Positions 26,143 to 35,521 are shown, numbered from the stretch's first letter. The stretch: 64,000 nt of DNA from Flavobacterium aciduliphilum (GCF_003268855.1 NZ_QLSZ01000006.1:1-64000); one strand, 5' to 3'. Numbers and translations are program-made. Notes: generated by a model from the sequence alone, not told the origin.

Positions 26143-28653
26143 ATGACACGATTGCGAAACTTACATTCTATAAAAAAAGTAGCCTTTTTTCTACTATTCT
26201 TCATAGTTCAGTTTGCCTTTTCTCAAAAAACAATACAAGCACAAGTACTTGATTTTGATACTTCTGTACCCATTGCTTTTGCAAAAATCACGTACAATAA
26301 CACGACACAGTTTTCCAATTGGGAAGGAAAATTTTCCATCACACTAACTGATGATGCCAAACCTATTGTGATTTCCTATAAAGGATATTATGACAAAACC
26401 TATTATCAAACCCTAGGAGCTAAAAATATCGTGATTAAAATGGTGTCTAATACCACCCAAAAAAATCAAGAAATACTTACAGAAAATGCAGTCAATCAAC
26501 TCATCAAAAAAGCAATACAAGAAAAGGATAAAAACAATCCCGAAAAAGCCTTGCGTGATTTTGATTATAAAAACTATGAACATCTATTAATTTCTGCCAA
26601 TCCCGATTCTATTTCGAGTAAGATTGATACCGTCATTAAGAAAAACTTTTGGGGCAAAAGAAAAGTAAAATTGGATTCTTCCAATTATAAATTTAGAAAG
26701 CTTGTCGAGAAGCAGCATTTATATCAAACTGAAAAAGTCAACCGCATCCAACACAATGCCAAAGGCACTAAAGAAACCATTTTGGCCACTCGAATGGCTG
26801 GATTTAAAAAACCATTGTATGAAATATTGGGACTCAACTTGGTCACCTATTCGCTCTATGAAAAACATATTGATATTTTAGAAATACCCATTCGTAATCC
26901 CATTTCAACGTATGGTCGCAATATATTTGTTTTTAAAATTGTAGACACCGTAACCATAGACCATCGGAAGACCTACCAGGTTTACTTTCAACCCAAAAAA
27001 AATAAAGAAAGTACCCTTAGAGGGCTGTTGTATATCGATGCCGAAAATTATGGGATTGCCAAAGCGTTCTTTAGAATTTATGGGATTGTAAGCATCAATG
27101 CGTCGTATACTTACACTTATCTTACCGAACACCATATTTGGTTTCCCAAAAAAAGGCTGTTTGAAGTAGTAAAAGGAAACAATAAAGAAGATTTAACCAT
27201 TTTGGGAGAAACCATAAAATTCAATTCCAGTTTGGAAAAAATCGACAAAAATGCTTCCGATCAAATTTACCTCAAACTCGAATCTACCCCGTTTGATATT
27301 CACATCAATACGGCAACCGTACAAATCCAAAATCCGAGTATAAAAATAGACGTTCCAGAATCGAGTATTTCAAAACCCGATTCCTATTGGAAAACCATCA
27401 GAAAAGACAGTATTGATGTTCGTAAAATAAACACCTATACCAGTTTAGACAGCTTGTCGGCCGCTGAAAATATTGAAAATAAAATTGTATTTGGGAAGAA
27501 AATCATCAATGGCTATTTGCCTTATCACAAGGTAGATTTTGATATGAAAACGCTTTTAAAATACAACAATTTTGAAGGATTTCGTTTGGGCATTGGAGGT
27601 GTAACCAATTCAAAATTTTCAGAAACCTACAAAATCAGTGGGTATGCAGCCTATGGATTTAAAGATGAAAAAGTTAAGTTTGGCATCACACCTTCCTATT
27701 TAATAAACAAGGAGACCAACACTTGGGTAAGTGGTTCCTACAGCGATGATTTGAGTGAAATTGGACAAATCCAATTCGCTACACAATCCCGCCGTTTTAA
27801 ACTCTATGATTCAAGACCTATTAACATTTCGACCTTCTACAGCAACAAAAGTTTTTCAAGTTTTATAGAAACCAAAGCCGCCCCAAAAACAGATATTTAT
27901 TTTGGATGTTCCCGCAGTAGCGTGCAACCGCTCTTTGAATACCTATTTCATTACAACGAAAAGGATTATTCAAACTACATCTTTACCACCATTCAAGTGG
28001 CTATGCAATGGAATCCTTTTAGTGACTACATGCAAACCGCGTCGGGGCGACTTGAAATTGAAAAACGATTCCCAAAATTTTCGCTTCAAATCACTAAATC
28101 CTTGGCTAATGTCTTGGGAGGAAACTTTGATTTTACCAAAGTAGATTTTAGAATCGTACATGAAATTCCGTATTTGTCGGGGCAAAATTCGTCTTTTTTA
28201 CTTCAAGGAGGATTGGCTTCTGGGGCGATTCCTCTTACACATTTATACAGTATTGCGCCCAATAATCTAAACAAAGAAAGTGTGTTGAAACGGATTACGT
28301 TCTCGGGAAGAAATAGTTTTGAAACCATGTATTTCAACGAATTCTTTTCTAGTAAATACATTACTTTTCATGCCAAACACACTTTTAACAAGATTAAATT
28401 GGCCAACAAAATCAAACCCGAACTTACAGTCGTGACCCGAATGGCATGGGGAACGATGGACAAACCCGAGCAATACCTCGGATTTCAATATAAAACCCTC
28501 GATAAAGGTTTTTTTGAAAGCGGCCTTGAAGCCAACCAGATCTATAAAGGCTTTGGCCTCACGTTTTTTGTGCGCTATGGTCCTAATGCCTTGCCTCAAT
28601 GGGATGAAAATCTATCGATAAAGCTAAGTTATGTTTTAGACTTAGGGTTTTAA
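26143..28653 (+). CDS. DUF5686 outer-membrane protein with carboxypeptidase-regulatory-like domain
   Basis: With the start at 26143 the product is 836 residues. The frame extends upstream to 26107, but those codons overlap the frr terminator. The signal peptide ends FSQ; then a CarboxypepD_reg-like beta-sandwich (LDFDTSVPIAFAKITYNN and SYKGYYDKTY), a long middle region, and a C-terminal barrel ending in a strand (LSIKLSYVLDLGF). The architecture resembles TonB-receptor-like outer-membrane proteins, but no plug domain is seen. The cargo is unknown. Confidence 0.8.
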   Translation: MTRLRNLHSIKKVAFFLLFFIVQFAFSQKTIQAQVLDFDTSVPIAFAKITYNNTTQFSNWEGKFSITLTDDAKPIVISYKGYYDKTYYQTLGAKNIVIKMVSNTTQKNQEILTENAVNQLIKKAIQEKDKNNPEKALRDFDYKNYEHLLISANPDSISSKIDTVIKKNFWGKRKVKLDSSNYKFRKLVEKQHLYQTEKVNRIQHNAKGTKETILATRMAGFKKPLYEILGLNLVTYSLYEKHIDILEIPIRNPISTYGRNIFVFKIVDTVTIDHRKTYQVYFQPKKNKESTLRGLLYIDAENYGIAKAFFRIYGIVSINASYTYTYLTEHHIWFPKKRLFEVVKGNNKEDLTILGETIKFNSSLEKIDKNASDQIYLKLESTPFDIHINTATVQIQNPSIKIDVPESSISKPDSYWKTIRKDSIDVRKINTYTSLDSLSAAENIENKIVFGKKIINGYLPYHKVDFDMKTLLKYNNFEGFRLGIGGVTNSKFSETYKISGYAAYGFKDEKVKFGITPSYLINKETNTWVSGSYSDDLSEIGQIQFATQSRRFKLYDSRPINISTFYSNKSFSSFIETKAAPKTDIYFGCSRSSVQPLFEYLFHYNEKDYSNYIFTTIQVAMQWNPFSDYMQTASGRLEIEKRFPKFSLQITKSLANVLGGNFDFTKVDFRIVHEIPYLSGQNSSFLLQGGLASGAIPLTHLYSIAPNNLNKESVLKRITFSGRNSFETMYFNEFFSSKYITFHAKHTFNKIKLANKIKPELTVVTRMAWGTMDKPEQYLGFQYKTLDKGFFESGLEANQIYKGFGLTFFVRYGPNALPQWDENLSIKLSYVLDLGF

Positions 28654-28797
28654 AAAAACAAAAGAAACGGATGGGTTTTTACATGCTGCGGTTTTTTTAT
28701 AGATAGCTTGAATGTATTTCATCAGTTCGGGTGAAACCTCTTGCGCAATCCGCACCCATAAAGAGCAAAAAAACACTAAGATAAAAGGATAGTTTTT
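28642..28797 (-). other. Open remnant frame in the gap after the DUF5686 gene
   Basis: A 51-codon frame without an ATG at its beginning ends on the minus strand at 28642, overlapping the DUF5686 stop region. Its residues include VRIAQEVSPELMKYIQAIYK. It could be the tail of a lost gene or chance. The rest of the gap 28654-29116 holds a 15-bp palindrome (28860-28874, CGGATTGCAAATCCG) and a degenerate REP copy (28966-28996). Confidence 0.2.
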
Positions 28798-28965
28798 TTA
28801 TTGAATCGTCTGTGCTAGAAATTATTTTGCTAGATTTGTTTTAATATTGATTGTGGGCACGGATTGCAAATCCGAGATATTGGTTCAAAGGAAGGAAAAA
28901 AAGAAAATAAATGGGAAAAATGAACCAGCTCCGCAAAGAGTTCCTGTAAAAAGCTCCGCAAATGT

Positions 28966-28996
28966 CCCACGCTCACGCAAGAATTTCTTCGCGTTG
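28966..28996. repeat. Degenerate third copy of the REP element
   Basis: This 31-base stretch matches the left REP arm (29288-29318) at 23 of 31 positions in the same orientation and keeps the GCTC...CGC and TTCGCGT blocks. It lies about 290 bp upstream of the intact copy. Confidence 0.5.
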
Positions 28997-29116
28997 CAAT
29001 TGTAAACTAGAAGAAAAAATAATTACTTTACATTATCTTATAATGTTGAAGATAGGAAATTTAGAAAACCACACGGCGGTAGCAGGGGTTGAAGACTATA
29101 AAAAAAAAGTAAACCT

Positions 29117-29287
29117 ATGAAACTATTTGAATTTATTTATTATTGCATTTACAAGCCATTTGTTTTGATAAAAAGAGTTGGTGTTAGAGAAGAGCAACTT
29201 GTTGCAGGGCTTTATTCCGGGATGTTATTTCTTAATACAGTTATGATGTTTATGCTTTTATCGTTATTTATTTCTCTCAAATTTATT
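29117..29287 (+). pseudogene. Small membrane-protein gene cut by the REP/RAYT insertion
   Basis: The frame starts with MKLFEFIYYCIYKPFVLIKR and has a hydrophobic helix (about 36-56). From 29288 onward it reads into the REP repeat, and the last 18 codons to the TAG at 29342-29344 are encoded by repeat and flanking DNA (PPLPRESFRVV). The present 75-residue product is therefore chimeric. A possible continuation is an open frame at 29967-30047 just beyond the right REP copy. No family recognised. Confidence 0.55.
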
Positions 29288-29318
29288 CCCCCGCTCCCGC
29301 GCGAATCCTTTCGCGTGG
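29288..29318. repeat. REP repeat, left copy
   Basis: A 31-base GC-rich sequence in AT-rich surroundings. It contains an internal hairpin CGCGAA-TCCT-TTCGCG. Its exact reverse complement is at 29935-29965, on the other side of the transposase gene. Confidence 0.9.
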
Positions 29319-29365
29319 TTCTTGATAAGCCAGAAAGTTTTTAGTAATTTTGATAAAAAAAACGT

Positions 29366-29932
29366 ATGAGCCGAAGTTACAAGTTTCATAATTCTGAGGG
29401 GTTGTATTTTGTTAGCTTTGCTGTTGTAGGCTGGTTAGATATATTTACTAGAAACGAATACAAGGATTTACTTTTAGAAAGTTTAGAATTTTGTCAAAAA
29501 AACAAAGGCATGGAAATTCATGCTTGGTGCATTATGACCAATCATGTGCATTTAATTTTTAGAAGTGTTGACAATCAAAAACCTGAATTATTATTAGGAG
29601 ATTTTAAAAGATTTACTAGCAGAAGTATCATAAAGGCTATTCAAGAAAATCCAAAAGAAAGCAGAAAAGAGTTTTTATTAGACTACTTTAAAAAAGAAGC
29701 AACAAAAAGTTCAAATACTACCCATTTTCAATTTTGGCGACATGACAACAAACCAATCGAGTTGTGGAGTAATGAAGTAATTCAGCAAAAAATAGATTAT
29801 ATACACAACAATCCTGTTGAAGAAGGCATTGTATTCAGACCTGAAGATTATAAATATAGCAGTGCTCCAAACTATGCAGGAGAAAAAGGATTGTTAGATG
29901 GTGTTTGTGTTTTTAAGTATTTTAAATTGTAA
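29366..29932 (+). CDS. REP-associated tyrosine transposase (RAYT, Y1_Tnp family)
   Basis: The 188-residue single-strand DNA transposase has the HuH motif in TNHVHLIF (about 52-59) and the RAYT C-terminal block YIHNNPVEEGIVFRPEDYKYSS (split: YIHNNPVEEG, then EDYKYSSAPNYAG), with candidate catalytic Tyr in the helix before it. Such enzymes nick and join REP hairpins. Its gene lies between two exact inverted REP copies. Confidence 0.92.
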   Translation: MSRSYKFHNSEGLYFVSFAVVGWLDIFTRNEYKDLLLESLEFCQKNKGMEIHAWCIMTNHVHLIFRSVDNQKPELLLGDFKRFTSRSIIKAIQENPKESRKEFLLDYFKKEATKSSNTTHFQFWRHDNKPIELWSNEVIQQKIDYIHNNPVEEGIVFRPEDYKYSSAPNYAGEKGLLDGVCVFKYFKL

Positions 29933-29934
29933 CG

Positions 29935-29965
29935 CCACGCGAAAGGATTCGCGCGGGAGCGGGGG
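29935..29965. repeat. REP repeat, right copy
   Basis: Exact reverse complement, over 31 bases, of the left copy. It begins 2 nt after the transposase stop codon. Confidence 0.9.
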
Positions 29966-29966
29966 G

Positions 29967-30047
29967 GCATATGATTTTAAAAGATTTATCTTAACTCAAT
30001 ATAGAACTTTACAACCTGCTATTATGGCAAACATACCTAAACATTAA
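29967..30047 (+). other. Possible 3' remnant of the interrupted gene
   Basis: Directly after the right REP copy a frame without a start reads AYDFKRFILTQYRTLQPA and ends TAA at 30045-30047. It may be the displaced end of the membrane-protein gene at 29117; this is inference from position only. Confidence 0.25.
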
Positions 30048-30052
30048 TAATT

Positions 30053-30349
30053 ATGAAAAAGTATAAAATTATAATTTTAATTTTTTTGGCTGTACTAATT
30101 TTATATTTCTTAAAACAATGTACTATAGAAAATAATAATTTAAAAAACTTAAAAAACATCAAGATAGGTATGCATTACAATCAAGTCATATTAATTATGA
30201 AAAGAAAACCATATAAGATACAAACTGATGACTTTGAACCAGAAGAGTTTATTGCTTTATATGAATCTCCAATAAGTTCATCAGGTAATTTTTCAATCAC
30301 TTATAGCAAAAAAGACAGTATTGTTAAAAGGATTTATAGAGGAGATTAA
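30053..30349 (+). CDS. BamE/SmpA-like small membrane-anchored protein
   Basis: The 98-residue protein has an N-terminal hydrophobic anchor (about 5-19) and a Cys at 23. The segment IKIGMHYNQVILIMKRKPYKI resembles the GMTxxEVxxxxGxP signature of the SmpA/OmlA (BamE-like) fold, followed by two beta strands. BamE proper assists outer-membrane protein assembly, but many relatives have other roles. AT-rich and next to the mobile element, so probably accessory. Confidence 0.5.
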   Translation: MKKYKIIILIFLAVLILYFLKQCTIENNNLKNLKNIKIGMHYNQVILIMKRKPYKIQTDDFEPEEFIALYESPISSSGNFSITYSKKDSIVKRIYRGD

Positions 30350-30380
30350 TTACAAATAAATTAAAAGACAGGTAATGTTC

Positions 30381-30550
30381 CAAAGTTAGTGATAAACAAT
30401 TTTATTAAACTTAACCATTTGTAAATCAAACCATTTTATAAAATTAAAGTAAGAAAGACGAGCACTATTGCTCGTTTTTTTACATTTGATAAAGCCTTAA
30501 ATCGAATAAAATGATACATAATGACACCTCATGTGTCAAAGTTAGTGATA
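30381..30550. repeat. 14-bp direct repeat bracketing a terminator
   Basis: CAAAGTTAGTGATA occurs at 30381-30394 and 30537-30550, with further near-matching bases beyond. Between them are a terminator and an IR (GACAC 30523-30527, GTGTC 30533-30537). A perfect 12-bp palindrome CACAAATTTGTG (30551-30562) follows the second copy. This may be the footprint of a lost insertion sequence. It accounts for most of the 246-bp gap 30350-30595. Confidence 0.5.
30458..30481 (+). terminator. Rho-independent terminator
   Basis: Six-base perfect arms ACGAGC/GCTCGT with a 6-nt loop are followed by seven T. It lies 109 nt after the BamE-like gene. Confidence 0.8.
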
Positions 30551-30595
30551 CACAAATTTGTGTTCTTTTCTTGGAACTCCATAGTTATACAGCCT

Positions 30596-32872
30596 TTAAG
30601 GCTTAATAATCAATACCGAAGGCACATTACTCAACCATACACTTTGGGAATCCACTAGTTTTTTCCAACTTTCTAGCGAAATAAGCATCAAATCTTGTTT
30701 GATTAAAAACCCTGCTTTCATATCACTTTCATGAATTAAATCCATGTGATTTGGATAGTGCTCTGTAAGGGTGTTTACCGCATTTTCAATCACAAAATTA
30801 CTGCTTACTTGATTGTTGATTTCCAAAACGGTAATTCTTGAATCATTGTTTACAATAAGTTTTTGAGCATAGTCTACCAAAAAGGCATCGTCTTTACTAA
30901 AAATAGGTACAAAAACTTCGTTGACTGCAGTCAAATCTTTATCGACTAATATTCCTAGAGGCTTTTTACTTTTTGAAATGATAAGGCGGGTTCGGTCGTC
31001 AAATGGGGAATTTTCAAACAATCCTTCTTTTCCTGTAAACTTGTCTATAAGTCGGTCGGGATTTATAATTCGGGTAGTAAAACCAAGCACTTTACCCAAT
31101 AAAGAGCCTTCAAAAATAGATTTCCCCAAGCCAACCAACACCAAATCATATTCGCCTCGTGAAGCAATATCGGCAATATCGGTTTCAATATCGACGGTCG
31201 ATTTAAAAATCGTTGAAAGTTCTTGTTGCAGTACTTTTGATTCGACCAAGATGGGCTCGAAGGTTTCACGTTCGTAATCTTGTAAATTATAGGAATGAAC
31301 TTCATCACTCAAGGACAAATGCAACGCTGTGATGTTGGTGTTTTCTTTTTGTTTTTTCACAAAACTATGTGCCAATCGGAGTAACGATTTCCCTTTTTCA
31401 TTATTCCCGAAAGAGATGAGTATTTTAAAGGAACTGTTCTGAATGATTTCGTTGGGAATAAGCACTTCTTTCCGTTTAAAAACAAAATTAATTATATCTA
31501 TAGCAGGTCCCGTCATAAATGTAGTCACTAAAGCCATAATAACCATCATGGTAAATACTTCTGTGGACAAAACACCCAAATCGTAACCAATGTTGAGCAC
31601 CACCAACTCCATCAACCCTCGGGTGTTCATTAATGCCCCAATCGTGAGACTATCGCGCCAATTCTGACCTACAAATTTTGCAGCAAGCGCACTACCTAAA
31701 AATTTACCTACCACAGCAACACCGATGATTAATCCGGTAATTTGCCATAAATAGGCATCATTGATTAATCCGATTTGCGTACGAAGTCCGGTAAACACAA
31801 AGAAGAGGGGCAATAATAATATTAAAGACACATCTTCAATTTTTTCAATGATGATGTTTCGAATTTTAGAAATATCGGGCATGATAGCCCCTGTCATAAA
31901 AGCTCCAAAAAGCGCATGAATTCCAATAACTTCGGTACAATAGGAAGAAATAATCAAAGTCAATAAGAAGATAGCCACTACAGGTTTACTCAGATTTTCT
32001 CGAGTGGCATACAAATCGCCTATTTTTTTCAAAAAAGGTTTCACCACAAAAAGCATCGTCAAAACATACAATGTGGCAAGTAAAATAACATAAATAGCGC
32101 TCACAAAAGTTCCTGCTTTTACAATGGCAATCACAGCGGCAAGAATGCACCAAGCCGTAATATCATCGGCAGCGGCACAAGTTATAACTATGGTTCCCAA
32201 TTTGGTTTTGTGAATGCCACGCTCTTGAACAATACGGGCCAAAACTGGAAAGGCCGTAATACTCATGGCAATTCCCATAAACAAACTAAACGATAAAAAA
32301 TCGACTCCAGCAGGCGTAAATTGCTTGTTTTGATAGATAAAATAGGAAAGTCCAATTCCTAAAGCAAAAGGGATGACAATACTTGCATGGCTAATTACAA
32401 TGGCATCATTGGCTTTGTTTTTTAGCACTTTTAAATCCAACTCCATCCCAATGACAAACATAAAAAGAATCAATCCTATCTGACTTAAAAACTGTAAATT
32501 ACCTAGAGATTCTGCCGGAAAAAGAAGCGCTGAATACTCTGGAAAATACATTCCCACTACTGAAGGCCCCAAAAAAATACCCGCAATGATTTCGCCAATA
32601 ACAGTAGGTTGTCCAATTTTTCTAAAAATCCATCCAAAAAAACGAGCTACTACCACAATGGTAATGATTTGTAAAAGTAAGATAGCCAAAGGATGTTTGA
32701 TATTATGCACCATTGATTCCAAAAACTGATGAAATAACGTATCTTTAGAAGTCTTCGCGATTATGTTTCTCCCTATTTCAAGCATTCGTCCTTTGGAAAC
32801 AATCCAAAACATGAGTGAAATAAAACCACCCGTAACCCCTAGATAGAATAGTGCATTTTTTATATTTTTCAT
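30596..32872 (-). CDS. CPA2 (Kef/Nha-type) cation:proton antiporter with C-terminal USP-like region
   Basis: The 758-residue protein has an N-terminal helix (about 8-26), then a Na+/H+ exchanger domain of about 12 helices (about 55-465), with PTVIGEIIAGIFLGPS near the front and the AADDITAWCILA motif containing the paired Asp typical of electrogenic CPA2 antiporters. The soluble part (about 485-758) resembles a universal-stress-protein tandem (FKILISFGNNEKGKSLL), presumably regulatory. Ion specificity is not determinable. Confidence 0.85.
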   Translation of the reverse strand: MKNIKNALFYLGVTGGFISLMFWIVSKGRMLEIGRNIIAKTSKDTLFHQFLESMVHNIKHPLAILLLQIITIVVVARFFGWIFRKIGQPTVIGEIIAGIFLGPSVVGMYFPEYSALLFPAESLGNLQFLSQIGLILFMFVIGMELDLKVLKNKANDAIVISHASIVIPFALGIGLSYFIYQNKQFTPAGVDFLSFSLFMGIAMSITAFPVLARIVQERGIHKTKLGTIVITCAAADDITAWCILAAVIAIVKAGTFVSAIYVILLATLYVLTMLFVVKPFLKKIGDLYATRENLSKPVVAIFLLTLIISSYCTEVIGIHALFGAFMTGAIMPDISKIRNIIIEKIEDVSLILLLPLFFVFTGLRTQIGLINDAYLWQITGLIIGVAVVGKFLGSALAAKFVGQNWRDSLTIGALMNTRGLMELVVLNIGYDLGVLSTEVFTMMVIMALVTTFMTGPAIDIINFVFKRKEVLIPNEIIQNSSFKILISFGNNEKGKSLLRLAHSFVKKQKENTNITALHLSLSDEVHSYNLQDYERETFEPILVESKVLQQELSTIFKSTVDIETDIADIASRGEYDLVLVGLGKSIFEGSLLGKVLGFTTRIINPDRLIDKFTGKEGLFENSPFDDRTRLIISKSKKPLGILVDKDLTAVNEVFVPIFSKDDAFLVDYAQKLIVNNDSRITVLEINNQVSSNFVIENAVNTLTEHYPNHMDLIHESDMKAGFLIKQDLMLISLESWKKLVDSQSVWLSNVPSVLIIKP

Positions 32873-33010
32873 TGCATGATTTTTGGTTGTTACAAATATG
32901 AGAAAATCTTTAACAAAGTAAGTTACTAAACCATAAAAAAAACATATTTTTTTGATTAAACAACACCCTAAAAAGCATTTGATTTATATCTTTATTTTTG
33001 TTGTTTTCAT

Positions 33011-33018
33011 TACCTTTG
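33011..33018 (+). promoter_or_regulatory. Candidate -7 box of the RND exporter gene
   Basis: TACCTTTG matches TANNTTTG and lies 21 nt upstream of the ATG at 33040. It would fall inside the longer frame from 32998, supporting the later start. Confidence 0.5.
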
Positions 33019-33039
33019 CACTCATTTTTAATTTCAACC

Positions 33040-35451
33040 ATGAAAAAGAAATTAACCGCGGGTTTTTGGGAAGTAATTGCTGGAATTGTGCTTCGAAACA
33101 GAATAACAATACTCATAGTAGTTTTTTTACTTACTGTTTTCTTGGCCTTTCAATGGAAAAATGTTGGGATGACCTACAACGAAGCCAATTTACTTCCGAA
33201 AGATCACCCAGCCAATAAAGATTATACCCAATTTTTAAACACCTTTGGTGAAGAGGGAAATTTGGTCGTTATTGGTGTTAAAGATGCTCGTTTTTTCACT
33301 CCTAAGGTATTTCAAGCATGGAATGTCATGATGACTGCTTTGAAAAAAAATAAAGAAGTCGACTTGGTGGTTTCCATCAACGATTTGAAAAAACTTCGAA
33401 AAGATACGATTCATGAGAAGTTTGAATTGGTGCCTTTGATGGATCCAAAACGAGAGCTTGATCAAGCCTATTTATCTTCTGTAAAGACCGAACTTTTCAC
33501 AAGACTTCCTTTTTATGAAGGGTTGTTGTTTAATAAAAAGAGCGGCAGTATTAGAGGGGCGCTTTATTTGAACAAAAAAATTGTTAACAGTCCCATTCGA
33601 AAAGAGTTTATCCTAAAGAAACTAGTTCCCGTAATTACGGCTTTTGAAAATCAAACAAAAGTAGATTTGAAAGTATCGGGGATGCCCTATATTAGAACCA
33701 TCAATACAGAAAATATGAAAGGCGAGATTGGGCTTTTCATTGGTGTAGCCTTGTTTATTACCTCGCTTATTTTTTATTTATTTTTCCGTTCTTTCCGTGC
33801 TACATTTCTGTCTATTTGTATATTAATTTTTGGAGTGATGTGGTCTTTTGGAACCCTTGGTTTGTTTCATTATAAAATTACCATATTAACTGCGATTATA
33901 CCACCATTAATCATTGTTATTGGGATTACCAATTGCATTTTCCTTATCAATAAATACCAACAAGAAATTAAAAACCACAACAATCAGGCGAAAGCCTTGC
34001 AGCGTGTGATTTCAAAAATTGGTGTTTCTACCTTAATGACCAACATGACCACAGCGATTGGGTTTGCTACGTTTATGATTACAGGAAATGAATTGCTGTA
34101 TGAATTTGGATTGGTCACTTCTATCAACGTCATTACGGTATATTTGCTTACTCTTGTTATTGTGCCTATTGTGTACAGTTTTATGGACATTCCCAAAGAG
34201 AAGCATTTGAAGCATTTGAATAAAAATTATTTGGCTTCCTTGCTCAATTGGGTAGACCACGTGGTGCGCAACAAACGAACCACTATTTATGTTATTTATG
34301 GATTGCTGCTTATTTTTAGTGTGGTGGGAGTGTCTAAAATGAAAGTTTCTGGAAGTTTGATTGGAGAAATGCCGAAAAGCGCCTCTTTTTTTAAAGATAT
34401 TTTGTTTTTTGAAAAGGAATTCAATGGGGTGCAACCTTTGGAAATTATGATTAACACCAAAAGAAAGAAAGGAGTAATGAAGGCATCAACCATTAGAAAA
34501 ATGGAAGCTTTACAACAAACGATTGACAGTATTCCTGGGCTTTCAAAACCTGTTTCTATTGTAAATTTGGTGAAATACTCCAAACAAGCTTTTTATAATG
34601 GAAATCCAGAATATTACGAATTACCGACTTCACAAGAGCAGGCTTTTATATTGAGTTATGCCAAAAATGCCACTAAAAACACCAAGGAAAATATTATGAA
34701 AAGTTATGTGGATTCGACAGGACAATATGCTCGAATCACCACTTTTATGAAGGATAGTGGTACGGAGGAAATGGCCTTAATTGAGCACAAACTTTTGGAT
34801 AAAATTCACCATCTTTTTCCTGCCGATCGTTTTGAAGTGAAACTCACAGGAAAAGCCTTAGTTTTTCAAAAAGGAACAGCTTATTTGGTTGAAAACTTAA
34901 TAGAATCATTGATTTTTGCTATATTACTCATCGCAGGATTGATGGCCTATATGTTCCGATCGTGGAAGATGATTTTTGCTTCGGTGGTTACCAACATTCT
35001 TCCGCTTTGCATTACGTCTGGATTGATGGGGTATTTTGGCATTCCACTAAAACCTTCTACCATTTTGGTCTTTAGCATTGCATTTGGAATTTCGGTTGAC
35101 AATGCCATTCAGTTTATGGCAAAATACCGACATGATTTGATACATAACAAAGGGAAAATAAAAAAATCCGTACTCAGTGCGGTTCATGAAACCGGAGTGA
35201 GTACATTCTATACATCCATTGTATTAATCTTTGGATTTGCCATTTTTACGTTATCGAGTTTTAGTGGAACCATCGCTCTTGGAGGGTTAATATCGGTAAC
35301 GCTTACCTTTGCCATGTTTGCTAATCTGTTGGTTCTTCCAGCTTTGGTTTTGACTACAGAACGATGGAATGGAAAAGGGAAATATCTTGATGAAGATGCG
35401 TTCAATACGCTCAAATCCCAAATGGAACATCAAGAGAGTGAAATGGAGTAA
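33040..35451 (+). CDS. RND superfamily (MMPL-type) exporter
   Basis: With the start at 33040 the protein is 803 residues. The layout is two repeats, each with one N-terminal helix, a large periplasmic loop, and five clustered helices: first block about 215-385, second about 605-775. The motif GITNCIFLINKYQQEI in the first half and FGISVDNAIQFMAKYRH in the second carry polar residues at the proton-relay position. It resembles hydrophobe/lipid exporters of the MMPL group rather than tripartite drug pumps. No adaptor gene is nearby. Substrate unknown. Confidence 0.85.
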   Translation: MKKKLTAGFWEVIAGIVLRNRITILIVVFLLTVFLAFQWKNVGMTYNEANLLPKDHPANKDYTQFLNTFGEEGNLVVIGVKDARFFTPKVFQAWNVMMTALKKNKEVDLVVSINDLKKLRKDTIHEKFELVPLMDPKRELDQAYLSSVKTELFTRLPFYEGLLFNKKSGSIRGALYLNKKIVNSPIRKEFILKKLVPVITAFENQTKVDLKVSGMPYIRTINTENMKGEIGLFIGVALFITSLIFYLFFRSFRATFLSICILIFGVMWSFGTLGLFHYKITILTAIIPPLIIVIGITNCIFLINKYQQEIKNHNNQAKALQRVISKIGVSTLMTNMTTAIGFATFMITGNELLYEFGLVTSINVITVYLLTLVIVPIVYSFMDIPKEKHLKHLNKNYLASLLNWVDHVVRNKRTTIYVIYGLLLIFSVVGVSKMKVSGSLIGEMPKSASFFKDILFFEKEFNGVQPLEIMINTKRKKGVMKASTIRKMEALQQTIDSIPGLSKPVSIVNLVKYSKQAFYNGNPEYYELPTSQEQAFILSYAKNATKNTKENIMKSYVDSTGQYARITTFMKDSGTEEMALIEHKLLDKIHHLFPADRFEVKLTGKALVFQKGTAYLVENLIESLIFAILLIAGLMAYMFRSWKMIFASVVTNILPLCITSGLMGYFGIPLKPSTILVFSIAFGISVDNAIQFMAKYRHDLIHNKGKIKKSVLSAVHETGVSTFYTSIVLIFGFAIFTLSSFSGTIALGGLISVTLTFAMFANLLVLPALVLTTERWNGKGKYLDEDAFNTLKSQMEHQESEME

Positions 35452-35472
35452 TTTAATTTCACAAGAAAAAAT

Positions 35473-35480
35473 TATATTTG
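35473..35480 (+). promoter_or_regulatory. Candidate -7 box of the asnS promoter
   Basis: TATATTTG matches TANNTTTG, 41 nt before the asnS ATG. No clear -33 TTTG is visible. Confidence 0.4.
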
Positions 35481-35521
35481 CACTAATTACAGCATCAAAT
35501 TAATATTTAGGAAATAGTACC

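Larger units (their letters stand above)
29288..29965 (+). mobile_element. REP-RAYT element (transposase gene with flanking inverted REPs)
   Basis: The element consists of perfect 31-bp inverted REP copies (29288-29318; 29935-29965) around one Y1-type transposase gene, 678 bp in total. No target-site duplication is obvious. The structure matches RAYT genes known to be linked to REP/BIME sequences. Intact arms and an intact gene suggest recent activity. Confidence 0.85.
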
